64,000 bases of DNA from Neobacillus novalis NBRC 102450 (GTDB taxonomy: Bacteria; Bacillota; Bacilli; Bacillales; Cytobacillaceae): NCBI RefSeq assembly GCF_001591805.1, contig NZ_BCVP01000012.1:62001-126000 (forward strand), read 5' to 3'. Each line of letters opens with the position of its first letter. Positions within the stretch are counted from its first letter, which is position 1. The notes beneath the pieces are model-generated. The model saw nothing but the letters and a program-made list of their open reading frames with translations. It ran no database searches and had not been told where the DNA came from. The translations under genes were made by a program, and so were the position numbers. Shown here in pieces: positions 33,550 through 43,385 of this stretch.

Positions 33550-34161
33550 TTAGCTGTAACTGCGAACAATTTCACTAAGGCTGCCAGCTGTCGTGCCGGT
33601 GCCTACGGCAGCGAACTTCCACTCATTGCCGTGGCGGTATATTTCACCGGCAACCAGGCAAGTTAACCCGCCATAATTATCTGACAAATTATAGTGGATA
33701 AGCTCTTGGTTGTTGTTAGGATTAACGACTCTGATAAACGCATTTTGAATCATGCCGAAATGTTGTTTTCTTTTTACACAATCATAGATATTAACAATGA
33801 AAACAAGCTTTTGAATTCTTGAAGGGACTTTACTTAGTTCGACAATTATTTGCTCGTCATCCCCGTCTCCATCCCCCGTCAAATTATCTCCAGTGTGCTG
33901 AACACTGCCGTCATTGCTTTTTAAATTAGCAAAATAAATCACATCTTTATTGTTTTGGAGCTTATCATTTGCTCCTAACATGATAACAGAGGCATCACAG
34001 TCAATATTCGGAGCACTTCCGCCGCCAAACAGCGAGCCAAAGAAACCGCCGCCGCCCCCGCTCTGAACCGGGTCCCAGCCTAATCCTACCAAGATTTTGG
34101 ATAATCCCGGATTACTTTTCGTTAAATCCACTCGTTGACCTTTTTGTAAATTAATAGCCAA
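33550..34161 (-). CDS. TerD-family protein with glycine-rich insertion
   Basis: 203 residues from a TTG at 34161 (GGGGTG upstream), starting (M)[19 protein letters not shown]. After the first strand pair it has a Gly/Phe-rich insertion (GGGGGFFGSLFGGGS) not seen in the other two TerD proteins. The calcium motif is IDCDASV and the second loop HTGDNLTGDGDGDDE. It sits between telA and the terminal terD. Confidence 0.92.
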   Translation of the reverse strand: MAINLQKGQRVDLTKSNPGLSKILVGLGWDPVQSGGGGGFFGSLFGGGSAPNIDCDASVIMLGANDKLQNNKDVIYFANLKSNDGSVQHTGDNLTGDGDGDDEQIIVELSKVPSRIQKLVFIVNIYDCVKRKQHFGMIQNAFIRVVNPNNNQELIHYNLSDNYGGLTCLVAGEIYRHGNEWKFAAVGTGTTAGSLSEIVRSYS

Positions 34162-34194
34162 ACCATTCACCCCAACTAAGAAATTTTATAGTAA

Positions 34195-35298
34195 CTATGA
34201 TTGTTTCATGTTTTTAAAGTTATCCTGCAGCTGTTCTAAACGTTTAGTGCCTTCAATCCGCATCCGTTTATTCTCTTCTTCAATTGCTCGTGTTTCCTGC
34301 ATCCCTTTGATGATAATATTCCAAGACTCCTCGATCGTCTCTATTTTAATGCTTGGACCGCCGGCAAGCCTTGCAATATCCGTACTTTGCTGCGAAATGT
34401 TTTGCGCATTTTTAAGGAGCATTTCATTTGTCCTGCGGTCAAGCTCACTCATCGAATCAGCGACAAGCTTCTGCCTTTTTGCTGCCACTGCTTGAATTAA
34501 GCCATTTTTAAAAATTGGAATCGTCGTAACAAACGCGGAATTAATTTTTCCGATTAGCTTTGTATTCCCTCTTTGCAGCAAACGGATTTGTGGTGCCGTC
34601 TGTAAGGAAACCATTTTCGCCATTTCTAAATCATAAATCCGCTGCTCTAATAGCTCTACCGCATTCTTCAATGAATCCAATTGCATATTTGCCAGCTGGT
34701 CACCTGATGCAACACGTGCCTCAAGCTGTGGAAGCTGAATATTTTTTAGCTCCTCGACCTTTATCTCACCAGCAACAATGTACTTTTCCAGTGTTAAATA
34801 GTATTGATAGTTTTGTTCATACATTTGCTCAAGCATGGTTGTTGAATCGACCATTTCGTGCTGGTATTTAGAAATTTCAACATATACCTTGTCAATTTCC
34901 TGGCCCATCGTTTGGTATTTTCCAAACAGCTTTTCTATCATTTTTTCGCCTTTATTAAAGAGCTTGCCGAAGATGCCGCCAGAGGTTTTTTGGAAGTCCT
35001 TCGCATCAAATTTATCCATGATCCGGCCAAGATGTTTAAGAAGTTCACCAGAATCTTCTACTTTTGTCGTCCGCATATTGCTTAAAATCTGATCGGAAAA
35101 ACGCGATATTTGTACGGCCGGTTCTTTCCCAAACTCTAGCACTTGAATCTGATCCCGCTCATCAATCGTGCGGGCCAAATTTTGAATTTCCGGCTCCTTG
35201 CGAAGGGCAAGTTTAATGTCAGAAGCTTTTGTCTCTGTTAATTTGTCGTCCACGGCTGCAGGAGTTAAGCCGTTTGATGGATTTGGCGATAGATTCAC
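34195..35298 (-). CDS. TelA-family toxic anion resistance protein
   Basis: 367 residues, almost entirely helical and rich in coiled-coil heptads, with the TelA-family core (VQISRFSDQILSNMRT, GEKMIEKLFGKY, QIRLLQRGNTKLIGKINSAF). It corresponds to B. subtilis YceH. The GTG start lies 3 nt after the yceG stop with AGGGGAG overlapping that stop, so the two are coupled. Confidence 0.92.
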   Translation of the reverse strand: MNLSPNPSNGLTPAAVDDKLTETKASDIKLALRKEPEIQNLARTIDERDQIQVLEFGKEPAVQISRFSDQILSNMRTTKVEDSGELLKHLGRIMDKFDAKDFQKTSGGIFGKLFNKGEKMIEKLFGKYQTMGQEIDKVYVEISKYQHEMVDSTTMLEQMYEQNYQYYLTLEKYIVAGEIKVEELKNIQLPQLEARVASGDQLANMQLDSLKNAVELLEQRIYDLEMAKMVSLQTAPQIRLLQRGNTKLIGKINSAFVTTIPIFKNGLIQAVAAKRQKLVADSMSELDRRTNEMLLKNAQNISQQSTDIARLAGGPSIKIETIEESWNIIIKGMQETRAIEEENKRMRIEGTKRLEQLQDNFKNMKQS

Positions 35299-35301
35299 TT
35301 G

Positions 35302-36945
35302 TTAATCTCCCCTTAAATTTTTTAAGATTCCTTGAAAAAGCCCTTTTTTGAAAAGAGATGGCTCTTTATATTCCATTTCAAATACAATGTCATCAAGCCA
35401 ATGTTTATCAAATAATTGGTCATCGAGGTAATTTTCGATATCATTATGGCCTGGCGGATTGTATAGAACGATATCAATACCGAATTGATTTAACAGCAGT
35501 AGCAGTGCCGCATCTGATCTCGACAGCATCCCGGTTAATTCATTATTGTAAATAATCAATTTAGGGACATGCTGGGAGTAATCAAATCGTTCCAGTAATT
35601 GAATAATATTTTTTTGCATGAACATTGCCTGGGTAAACAGGTACATTTTCACATCTTCTAAACTTTCATTCGGTAAAGGCTTTAATCCAGGTTTTTCGCA
35701 GATGCTTCTAACAGCATTGGCGATTCCTTTTTGTAAGCCTGCCGCTAAAAAAGAATAGGGCCAGTAGTGCGACCGCATCATATTTTCAGGGACAATTAAA
35801 CCATCCCTGCCCAGTGCATTTCGATAATGGAAACGGAAATCGCTGGTGCTTGCGATTGTCATAGGCAGTTTACGAATCAGTAAACTATGCTCCAATTGGC
35901 TGAGCGCTTGCAGCCGTTCCCAGTATTCTTTTCGATTCCTGCTTACCCCTTGTACTTTTGCGAAAATCGTAGGAATTTTAACTTCCCCATTCCTCACTTC
36001 GAAATCAGGGCGAATCATCGCTATTTCTTTACAAAGAATAAACAGCTCATCATAGGTTGTTTTTAATGTAATGGAAGAAGGCGTGTAATCCCTTAATTGC
36101 CATGGTTTGTAAAGGCCGGAACCTTCTTGGTTTAATATTGTCTCTATCTCTTTTGAGGCCCGGTAAGCAACCGTTGTTTTCCGGGTCCGTTTTTCCGTAG
36201 GAAACGGTTCCGCAGGCTGGTTATTTGGGAAACGATGCGTGAAAACGGGCTCATCCATTATTCCGGCTAAGATATCCTTACCTTCAGGATGAAAAATAAC
36301 AATATCACAGCCAAGCTTGCTTAAATAAAATAAAAAATATTGATGGCTCTTCTTAAAGTCACCGTACCATAAAAATTTCGGCATTGCTTTTTGTGGGTCG
36401 GCCGTCTCCAATAATGGTTGCAAATGATTGATAGACCACTTTACGAGATCAACGAGAACTCGTCTCAGCTCGTGGTTTTTCAAGCCCTCCGGTTCGAGTT
36501 TTGTGTACAATTCAAGCGTTGCAATCATCGATTCTCGTAATTTCCGATGGATGACAGGTACATTCGACTTTAACAAAAGCTGCTCCCCGTCAAGAAAAGC
36601 AGTAAAACGGTTAACCGACAGCTTCTGTTCCTGATTAATGTTAAATACTTTTTGAATCGCTTGAAAGTGAGCATTATTGATCGCTTTATCAAGTGACTCC
36701 TCACTTAGCAAATGCAGATTCCATTCTGCCGTATTATTAACATAATCAAAAAGCTGGTTATAATAGTCGTCCGTATCAATCGGTATTCCCAAAAACTTCC
36801 CCAGTACTTGCCCAATCTGAATGGTTCCATTTTCCAGTGAATAATTTGGCCGATCTGGCAATGGTTTTTTCAACATACCAGACCAGTTTTCATAGGAAAG
36901 GATCCCTACAGGACGGACGCTTAATTGATTTAATGGTGGATACAT
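35302..36945 (-). CDS. yceG: YceG-family component of the Ter stress system
   Basis: 547 residues matching the YceG_bac family in its N-terminus (LNQLSVRPVGILSYENWSGML) and length. It has no membrane segments. A duplicated pattern is visible: YLSKLGCDIVIFHPEG (about 210-225) and LLNQFGIDIVLYNPPG (near 495-510), suggesting two similar nucleotide- or sugar-binding-like lobes. Biochemical function is unknown. It is the first gene of the yceG-telA-terD-terD unit, behind an ECF-type promoter. Confidence 0.9.
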   Translation of the reverse strand: MYPPLNQLSVRPVGILSYENWSGMLKKPLPDRPNYSLENGTIQIGQVLGKFLGIPIDTDDYYNQLFDYVNNTAEWNLHLLSEESLDKAINNAHFQAIQKVFNINQEQKLSVNRFTAFLDGEQLLLKSNVPVIHRKLRESMIATLELYTKLEPEGLKNHELRRVLVDLVKWSINHLQPLLETADPQKAMPKFLWYGDFKKSHQYFLFYLSKLGCDIVIFHPEGKDILAGIMDEPVFTHRFPNNQPAEPFPTEKRTRKTTVAYRASKEIETILNQEGSGLYKPWQLRDYTPSSITLKTTYDELFILCKEIAMIRPDFEVRNGEVKIPTIFAKVQGVSRNRKEYWERLQALSQLEHSLLIRKLPMTIASTSDFRFHYRNALGRDGLIVPENMMRSHYWPYSFLAAGLQKGIANAVRSICEKPGLKPLPNESLEDVKMYLFTQAMFMQKNIIQLLERFDYSQHVPKLIIYNNELTGMLSRSDAALLLLLNQFGIDIVLYNPPGHNDIENYLDDQLFDKHWLDDIVFEMEYKEPSLFKKGLFQGILKNLRGD

Positions 36946-37054
36946 TCATAATCCCTTCCCTCTGAGAGCGAAAGCTTATTTTCAAGACTGTTAGTTAAAT
37001 TATGTAAAGGTACCTTATCATCATATCACAGTTACCAAAAGTGTTCATTTGTTT

Positions 37055-37080
37055 ATACGAAACTCGGCTAAAAATGTTTC
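37055..37080 (-). promoter_or_regulatory. ECF sigma (SigW-type) promoter before yceG
   Basis: CGAAAC (37080-37075), exactly 16 bp, then CGTA (37058-37055) on the minus strand. The SigW consensus is TGAAAC-N16-CGTA, so only the first base differs. The start point would be about 100 nt before yceG. Confidence 0.7.
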
Positions 37081-37166
37081 GTTATTTTATGCTATTTCCT
37101 CATTGTTCACCTTTCTCCTTGTCCTTACATATTAATGGAGTACCCAAACTAAAGTAGGTGACTCGA

Positions 37167-37412
37167 ATGAGATTTTTATATAAGCGCCCGAAGATGGGGC
37201 TCATTGATGAGGAAATAAATACCGTTATGGAAGTTTTGACCTCTGATGCGTTTATTTATCTTGATCTTTTGGTAATCAGTTTTGTGTTCACGCTGCTGCT
37301 CTCCCCTGTGATGCAATCAATACCCGTATCAATTCTATTCTTTTTGGTCAGCTTCGCAGCTTTTTCCAGCCTTTATTTTTTTGTGTTCAACCGGTTAGTT
37401 AAAAAGAACTAG
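37167..37412 (+). CDS. Small two-segment membrane protein inside the Ter cluster
   Basis: 81 residues from ATG 37167 (AGGTGA upstream). A polar N-terminus of about 30 residues is followed by two hydrophobic segments (YLDLLVISFVFTLLLS and ILFFLVSFAAFSSLYFFVF) and a basic end. I do not recognise it. It is the only plus-strand gene of the Ter region, convergent with the HAD gene and overlapping its 3' end by 14 bp. Confidence 0.65.
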   Translation: MRFLYKRPKMGLIDEEINTVMEVLTSDAFIYLDLLVISFVFTLLLSPVMQSIPVSILFFLVSFAAFSSLYFFVFNRLVKKN

Positions 37413-38211
37413 AGCTAATGGGAATCAATGTTAAAAACTGGTGAAGAATTTCTTCACCTGCATCCACGCCCTTTTTCTGCGTATATGTAAGTCCATTAGT
37501 ATTTTCCATATCCTTTAGCTCGCCATGTCTTGGCACAAAACGATATTGACAGTTCTGCAGGAAGTCCCAATCAAGGATGGAATCGCCCGCTCCCGCAATC
37601 GCTTTTGTCCGCTCTCGCTTACAAATAAATTCAAGGGCATCCCCTTTGCTGATTGCCCGCGGGATAAAGTACAGCTTTCTTCCTTGCAAGGAAATCCTCC
37701 AGCCATATTTTAACACCAACTCATTAAGCACTTTTCTATCAAACAGAGAAGGCAGACTATTTAAGATATAATAAAAAAATAGCTTCTCTGCCTGCTTTTT
37801 CTGGCCATCAAAATGAAATCCTTCCCTCTGTAAAATCGCTAGCAATTCAGCTTGTTGAACCGACTCCTTGTGCAACCGGGCAAAAATATGCTCCGTCCAT
37901 TCTTCCATTGGCACACCTTGATTGAGAATAATAGCTCCATTTGAAGTAATGGCATATTTAATCGGAATGTCGTGAGCAAAAATCACGAATCGATTAAATT
38001 GCTCGGTGGTTCTAGTTGTAACCGGGACAAATAGACTTTGCCTGGACAGTTCTTTTAACGCGAGGAAGGAGGATTCTGTCATATAAGCGACCCAGTTTCC
38101 ATCCTTCTTTTCAACTGGTTTAAGCGCTGCTAATTCTTTGGGTTCGCCAAGCTCTTCGATTGCCCGTTTCGAATACATCAAGGTGCGGTCAAGGTCAGAT
38201 GCAAAAATCAT
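37399..38211 (-). CDS. HAD-superfamily hydrolase of the Ter biosynthetic module
   Basis: 270 residues. HAD motif I is SDLDRTL and the late acidic motif is AGAGDSILDWDF; a Cof-type cap lies between. Likely a phosphatase acting on a sugar- or nucleoside-phosphate intermediate. The ATG at 38211 overlaps the StiP-family stop by ATGA and has AAGGAG upstream. Confidence 0.88.
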   Translation of the reverse strand: MIFASDLDRTLMYSKRAIEELGEPKELAALKPVEKKDGNWVAYMTESSFLALKELSRQSLFVPVTTRTTEQFNRFVIFAHDIPIKYAITSNGAIILNQGVPMEEWTEHIFARLHKESVQQAELLAILQREGFHFDGQKKQAEKLFFYYILNSLPSLFDRKVLNELVLKYGWRISLQGRKLYFIPRAISKGDALEFICKRERTKAIAGAGDSILDWDFLQNCQYRFVPRHGELKDMENTNGLTYTQKKGVDAGEEILHQFLTLIPISSSSF

Positions 38212-39329
38212 TCTTGCTTCTCCTTCACCGATTTGATTAAGCCGCAGCACAAATAGTTCAAATTAGGGTAGGCTATTACTTCAACCCCTTTTTCTTGGGC
38301 CAGCATAAGGATGTGTTTGACAAAAGGGCTAGAAGGGTCACGCATTAATATCTTCCACGGAACCCGACGGAGAAGAACCCTAGTCGTCTCTCCGACGCCA
38401 GGCTTGATATAATGTGTGCTTTCAATCGCGAATTCAGCTTGGATTCTCTTTACATCTTCCATTCCTAAAAAACCTGTTTCGATTTTCTCTTGGCTCATTT
38501 GCGAAGCTATTTCCGCAGCCTCCTCAGCAATAAAGGTAAACTCACAAGAAATCATATCAATGAATTCATTGGAAACATCGTCTGGAAACAAATCGCGGTA
38601 AAATTTCGCTCCGTGAAAATCATCATTGCCGATGTATTTATCATTTAAAACTGTCCGGCTTACAAGCCCGGAGACAGTCGAGTTTAAACAAGCACTTGGG
38701 ATTAAAAAGTCTTCCCTTGTTCCGTAAAGAGTCGTACAGTAGCCGGGGTCAGCAATGACAGCAAGCGTATCATCAAGCTTAATCCGATATTTTTGTGCAA
38801 AATCCCGGCAGGCTTTTGTTAACTCCATCGAAATTGCGCCTTTTCCTGTCCAGCCATCGACAAATTGAATCGTTCCATTTGGATGCTGGTCAATAATATA
38901 GTGAAGCGCGTTTTCGTCAATTCCCCTGTCCCGGATGATGGAAATACTATAATGCGGCAATGACACATTATAGCGCATTTTTAAGTATCTCTTAATCAAG
39001 ATTCCTACAGGCGTCCCGGCCCGGGCAAGGGAGACAAGAATCGCATTTTTCCCTTTTAATTGATAGATTTGTTCAGCCACAATCCCTACACAAATTGCTA
39101 CCTTTTGTTTGTATTCCATCAATGTTTTCCAAAATAAATCGACATACTCTTTTGGCGGCTGGTACTCAATCGGCAAGGATTCACTATAATGTCCGCCTGA
39201 TTGGATTTGCAATTCTCGATTAACCGCGGAATCTTCGAGCTGAATATCACTTAAATCCTTAAGGAGAAAAAGCACGTCACTCTCTTGATATGAACCGATG
39301 TTAGCAGGTTTGCTGCTTAGTTGCTGCAT
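38208..39329 (-). CDS. StiP-family protein (PRTase-like) of the Ter module
   Basis: 373 residues of the family named 'cysteine protease StiP'. Sequence landmarks are LVSLARAGTPVGIL, QFVDGWTGKGAI (a PRPP-loop-like stretch) and IADPGYC, which read more like a phosphoribosyltransferase than a protease. Catalytic activity is not established. The ATG at 39329 follows the upstream stop directly, with AGAGGTGAATGA as ribosome binding site. Confidence 0.87.
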   Translation of the reverse strand: MQQLSSKPANIGSYQESDVLFLLKDLSDIQLEDSAVNRELQIQSGGHYSESLPIEYQPPKEYVDLFWKTLMEYKQKVAICVGIVAEQIYQLKGKNAILVSLARAGTPVGILIKRYLKMRYNVSLPHYSISIIRDRGIDENALHYIIDQHPNGTIQFVDGWTGKGAISMELTKACRDFAQKYRIKLDDTLAVIADPGYCTTLYGTREDFLIPSACLNSTVSGLVSRTVLNDKYIGNDDFHGAKFYRDLFPDDVSNEFIDMISCEFTFIAEEAAEIASQMSQEKIETGFLGMEDVKRIQAEFAIESTHYIKPGVGETTRVLLRRVPWKILMRDPSSPFVKHILMLAQEKGVEVIAYPNLNYLCCGLIKSVKEKQE

Positions 39330-39330
39330 T

Positions 39331-40686
39331 TCATTCACCTCTGAGTTCAGAAAAAAAGACAATCTTTATCGCCTTAATTTCTAGTTTTCTTAGCTTATTT
39401 AGTAAAGGTTGGAGTTTCTCGAATTCTACTTGTCTTTCGAAAAAGATGAATAATTCATCATAATGACCTGGGGGAATATTATAAACAAAATGTGAAACAG
39501 ATTGATCTTCGGGATTTACAAAGTTAACCCCGAACCGAGCCCCATAACCTTCTTTGTTTTCAACATATATTGGGCTTCTAGTAGTTGATTGATAGTAAAC
39601 GCCAATCCCCATTTGAGCGGCTAATCTCATTGGAAGGTACATGAATTCCCCTGTTCCAAGACACAGCGTTTTTCCACCCGTTCTGGTTTGTTTTAAAAAA
39701 GAAGCAGCGGCAGAAACTTTGCCATCAAGGGCGATATTTTCATGACTTCTAAGACCAAACCGTCCAGTCTCTTCGATAAAAGCCGACTTGTTTAACGAAT
39801 TAATAGAAGCGTTCGGCGTGGCTGTAAAAAAATCAGCCAGCTGCAGCAATTCAACTGTTGGCTCCCCGCTCCCGTTCCATTCATTTCTTTTCGTTAGATT
39901 GTCAATTTCTTTCAGCTGCTTTACGCGCACCTGACCAGATAATAGACTTACGACATGTATTTCTATCCCAAGAGCTTCCTCGAGGCGGGAGAATTCAGCT
40001 TGATTTTCTTCGGAACGCCAATCCAAAATGCTTACTACCGTATAAACACGCCTTGGAAATTTGGCATGAATCGACTGGATAATATTTATCGCTGTTTTCC
40101 CTGTTGTCATTTCATCGTCAACAAGAATGATTTCTCGTTCATTATCAAGTATTTCCAATGGAATATAACAGCGATGCGAAGTCGCGTGGGAATGCTCTTC
40201 CTCAAAGGTAATGACAGGTTTTCCATCCAAGAGCTCTTCTCTAGTTGTATGAAAATACTCAGCGGCTTGAAAGCAATCAAAGAAGGCATGGCCAAGGGCG
40301 GTTGCCGTTTCAGCAAAACCAATGATGACAGGGTGGACATCTTTTGGAATAAAGGAACATCTCTGAAAGGATTCTCTGGTTGAAAATAATGACAGCAGCC
40401 TCTCCTTTTCCACACATTCCAAGCCCTTTACAGATTCTAAAAATCTAGCGGCCAATAATGCGGCTGTCAGTAGTCCTTTGTTAGGATTAATCGGCAAATG
40501 TTTGCCAAGCACTTTACTGACAAACAAAAATGAGCGCTTCTTATTGATGCGAGCCGCCATCGTAAACAGCTCTTCAATAGGCAGATGGTACGGATTTTCT
40601 CCTACCTCAAGTTCCGTTTTAAGCGAATCAAGGATATTATACGTAAACTTCTCTTTTGATAAGATCAATGTTTGTGAATTCTTCAT
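39331..40686 (-). CDS. Phosphoribosyltransferase with TRSP domain
   Basis: 451 residues. The first half carries a type I PRTase PRPP loop (REIILVDDEMTTGKTAIN) and GFAETATALGHAFFD; the second half matches the TRSP domain (SGEPTVELLQLADFF; GGKTLCLGTGEFMYLPMRLA; YQSTTRSPIY). It is predicted to form an N-glycosidic or related ribosyl link in a nucleoside-like metabolite. The first ATG makes a 50-nt overlap with the lyase gene; an internal TTG start is possible. Confidence 0.88.
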   Translation of the reverse strand: MKNSQTLILSKEKFTYNILDSLKTELEVGENPYHLPIEELFTMAARINKKRSFLFVSKVLGKHLPINPNKGLLTAALLAARFLESVKGLECVEKERLLSLFSTRESFQRCSFIPKDVHPVIIGFAETATALGHAFFDCFQAAEYFHTTREELLDGKPVITFEEEHSHATSHRCYIPLEILDNEREIILVDDEMTTGKTAINIIQSIHAKFPRRVYTVVSILDWRSEENQAEFSRLEEALGIEIHVVSLLSGQVRVKQLKEIDNLTKRNEWNGSGEPTVELLQLADFFTATPNASINSLNKSAFIEETGRFGLRSHENIALDGKVSAAASFLKQTRTGGKTLCLGTGEFMYLPMRLAAQMGIGVYYQSTTRSPIYVENKEGYGARFGVNFVNPEDQSVSHFVYNIPPGHYDELFIFFERQVEFEKLQPLLNKLRKLEIKAIKIVFFSELRGE

Positions 40687-41824
40687 GCAGCACCCCGTAA
40701 AGCTGTGATTTTAAGATCATTTTCTTGGCCCAATAATAATGCGGCTTGATTTCGTTCATTTTATTCGCAAAATCACTTTTCATAACGCCAATATTTCCAT
40801 TTGCGGCATTGATTATATTACTGGCATCGATATATTCCTCATAGGAAACCACATTGAGGGCCTGAACAATTTTGATATGGGAGGGATGGATAATTGTTTT
40901 TCCAGTTAAACCGTTTGCAATATCCATAAGGATTTCCTGAATCAACCCATCCACGTTTTCATCTATCAATTTGGTTCTCCATTTCAATCCCTCAACCCCG
41001 TACCGTTCACGAAACGGTGTTTGCCGAAGCTGCGGCTTCAGCATTCTTTTTTTCGCTGAAAAGTATTCCCAAACAGGTCCGGAAACCACATATGGACTAT
41101 CGAATCGTTGAAAGACATTAACAATGTCAGAAATGCAATCTCTTAATACCGAAATATCATAAACCGTTGTATCCGCACTCCTGCGAATCCCATACAAACC
41201 ACAAAAATCCGTGGCACCTATCCGCACATTTAAGATATTTTCCTTGTTTCGATCAAGAAGATGCTTAATATTCATTAATTCTTCCATTCTCGTTTCTTTT
41301 TGAATAACCCTAGCTGTTTCCAGGATTGGCATGGCATAAAAAGGATGTTGCTCCGAATGAAGCCTTAGTACCTCCCTCAGTATTTCTTCGCCATTTTTGG
41401 CAGTAAACTTAGGAAGCACCACCCCTGTAAGAAGTTTAGTCGCATCTCCTAATTGCTCGCTTACTCGTTTAAATTGCTCCAGGTTACGGATACGGACAAA
41501 CATTAATGGCAAATCTTCAAAACTAATAAAGCCCTTATTTACTTCTCCTGATAATTTTAGCAATTCTGCAATCAGCAGCCCTTCGGCACCAAAAACTTCG
41601 TTATCGCCAACGGCATCTTCCAGGTCAATGACGAGTGAGGTCAAACCTTCATGTTTCTTTGAAAGAATATCCTGATGAATATTCGGGCGCGTCGCCGGCA
41701 TATAAAGGGTTGCGCCCAACCCATAGGACAAAAGCTCACGGTTAGAAAATTTATTAAACCTTTGCGGCTTTTGATAGAAAAATTTATTTAATTCTTCTTC
41801 ATAAAAGTATGTAAAAAACTCCAT
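40637..41824 (-). CDS. HpcH/HpaI-CitE-like C-C bond lyase of the Ter module
   Basis: 395 residues of the TIM-barrel aldolase/citrate lyase superfamily. Motifs are LYMPATRPNI, SLVIDLEDAVGDNEV, RIRNLEQF, VLPKF, PILETARVI and RIGATDFCGLYG (acidic metal ligands in DLEDA and the ETA/ATD region). In this context it should cleave or form a C-C bond in the Ter metabolite pathway. AAGG precedes the ATG by 8 nt. It follows terC by 77 bp. Confidence 0.9.
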   Translation of the reverse strand: MEFFTYFYEEELNKFFYQKPQRFNKFSNRELLSYGLGATLYMPATRPNIHQDILSKKHEGLTSLVIDLEDAVGDNEVFGAEGLLIAELLKLSGEVNKGFISFEDLPLMFVRIRNLEQFKRVSEQLGDATKLLTGVVLPKFTAKNGEEILREVLRLHSEQHPFYAMPILETARVIQKETRMEELMNIKHLLDRNKENILNVRIGATDFCGLYGIRRSADTTVYDISVLRDCISDIVNVFQRFDSPYVVSGPVWEYFSAKKRMLKPQLRQTPFRERYGVEGLKWRTKLIDENVDGLIQEILMDIANGLTGKTIIHPSHIKIVQALNVVSYEEYIDASNIINAANGNIGVMKSDFANKMNEIKPHYYWAKKMILKSQLYGVLHEEFTNIDLIKREVYV

Positions 41825-41901
41825 ATTTTAGGCCTTCTCCTCTGTAAAGGGTAAAAAAGAAAGGAAACGGACTTTCGTCGGCTCCCCTCTTAGAACAATC
41901 T

Positions 41902-42687
41902 TTATAAATGATTTTCATTGCTGCTTTCTTTTTTCTTATTCATGAAGTGAACGATAAACGTTGCAGCAAATGTTACAAGTAAGATGATGAAGAAATGCAG
42001 CGATTCCAATTCAAAACCAATTGCAGGAAGGCTGAGTAACATCTTTGCAGCAATGATAAGGATTAAGATATAAGCCGTTGTTTCAAGTTCAGGAACTCTA
42101 TCAATTAATGTAAGAAATACGCCTGCAACACCACGCATCATTAATACCCCGAGGACTCCACCAACAAATAAAACCCAGATTTGGTCGCTGACACCAAAAG
42201 CGGCAAGAACACTGTCAACTGAAAAGGCAATATCCATTAGCTCAACAGCAGCAATCGTTCCCCAGAAGGTACCAAATAAACGAATCAGTAACCCGCCTTG
42301 GTTCATACCCTTGGCATCTTCTTCCTCATCATCTGCACCCGCATTACGCTTATCGATGAAATATTTTATCGATAACCATGCCAAGTACGCTGCTCCAAGT
42401 GCTTTAATGAGCCAAAACTTGATGAGGTACACTCCGATTCCGATTGCGAGAAATCGGAAGAAATATGCACCCAGCAAACCATAGAAAAGGGCTTTTTTCC
42501 GCTTTTCAGGCGGCAAGTGCTTGACCATTACGGCTAATACCAGAGCATTATCAGCAGAAAGCAGCCCTTCTAAAATGATTAGAGTACCAATTAGTCCCCA
42601 ACTGACTGGATCGGTTAATACCTGTGCCCAATGATCCCAATCGAAGAATAATGCATATGTGTCCAAAATATGATTCAAAACTGACAT
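41902..42687 (-). CDS. TerC-family integral membrane protein
   Basis: 261 residues with seven or more membrane segments and the TerC motifs LEGLLSADNALVLAVMV and VELMDIAFSVDSVLAAFGV, whose aspartates are thought to bind metal. TerC-family proteins include Mn2+ exporters (YceF/MeeF in B. subtilis) that metallate exoenzymes. GGAGGAATTTCTTT precedes the ATG. It lies between terD and the biosynthetic genes. Confidence 0.93.
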   Translation of the reverse strand: MSVLNHILDTYALFFDWDHWAQVLTDPVSWGLIGTLIILEGLLSADNALVLAVMVKHLPPEKRKKALFYGLLGAYFFRFLAIGIGVYLIKFWLIKALGAAYLAWLSIKYFIDKRNAGADDEEEDAKGMNQGGLLIRLFGTFWGTIAAVELMDIAFSVDSVLAAFGVSDQIWVLFVGGVLGVLMMRGVAGVFLTLIDRVPELETTAYILILIIAAKMLLSLPAIGFELESLHFFIILLVTFAATFIVHFMNKKKESSNENHL

Positions 42688-42768
42688 TAAAGAAATTCCT
42701 CCTAGATTAAAAAACGATAATTTTTGTTAAAAGACCCAAAAATGTGTGGATCTCTTCGATTCTGATTA

Positions 42769-43350
42769 TTAACCTATTAATAGGCCAAAATCCGTTGCGA
42801 GCGCTGCTAATCCGCCTTGGTAGCCGCTGCCAATTGCACTGAATTTCCACTCACCATTGTGGCGATATAATTCACCGGCAATAACCGCCGTTTCAATTGA
42901 GAAATCCTCGCCTAAATCATATCGGATTAGTTCTTCACCATTAGACTCATTGTAAATTCGAGCATAGGCATTTGAGACCTGTCCAAAATTTTGGTTTCTG
43001 CTTTCAGCATCATGAATCGTAATGGTAAAAGCAATTCGCTGAACATTAGCAGGAACGGCTGAAAGATTTACCTTTACTGTTTCGTCATCACCATCGCCGG
43101 CACCTGTTCGATTGTCCCCAGTATGTACAACGGCTCCGTTAGCCCCTTGTGGATTATTGTAGAAAACAAAGTCTGTTTCATTGCTAACCTTTCCGTTTTC
43201 CCCTAAAAGGAATACAGAAGAATCAAGATCAAAATCATGTCCGCCATCGTATTTATTCGTATCCCAGCCAAGACCGACAACCACATTCGCCAACCCTGGA
43301 TTTGTTTTTGTTAAATCAACTTTTTGACCTTTTGATAAACTTACTGCCAT
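42769..43350 (-). CDS. TerD-family calcium-binding stress protein (operon leader)
   Basis: 193 residues, starting [20 protein letters not shown], with [11 protein letters not shown] and [15 protein letters not shown] calcium loops. It is the canonical TerD of the set and closest in layout to the one at 32938. The ATG at 43350 has GGAGG 9 nt upstream, while the ATG at 43359 is too close to it. It opens the terD-terC-lyase-PRTase-StiP-HAD unit. Confidence 0.94.
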   Translation of the reverse strand: MAVSLSKGQKVDLTKTNPGLANVVVGLGWDTNKYDGGHDFDLDSSVFLLGENGKVSNETDFVFYNNPQGANGAVVHTGDNRTGAGDGDDETVKVNLSAVPANVQRIAFTITIHDAESRNQNFGQVSNAYARIYNESNGEELIRYDLGEDFSIETAVIAGELYRHNGEWKFSAIGSGYQGGLAALATDFGLLIG

Positions 43351-43385
43351 TTCCTTCATTCCTCCAAATTAGGTAATAGTCTATT

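Noticed and set aside
40637..40686. Frameshift or fusion between the lyase and PRTase genes
   Set aside because: The 50-nt overlap is long, but both proteins are complete with their motifs, and a later TTG start would shorten it.
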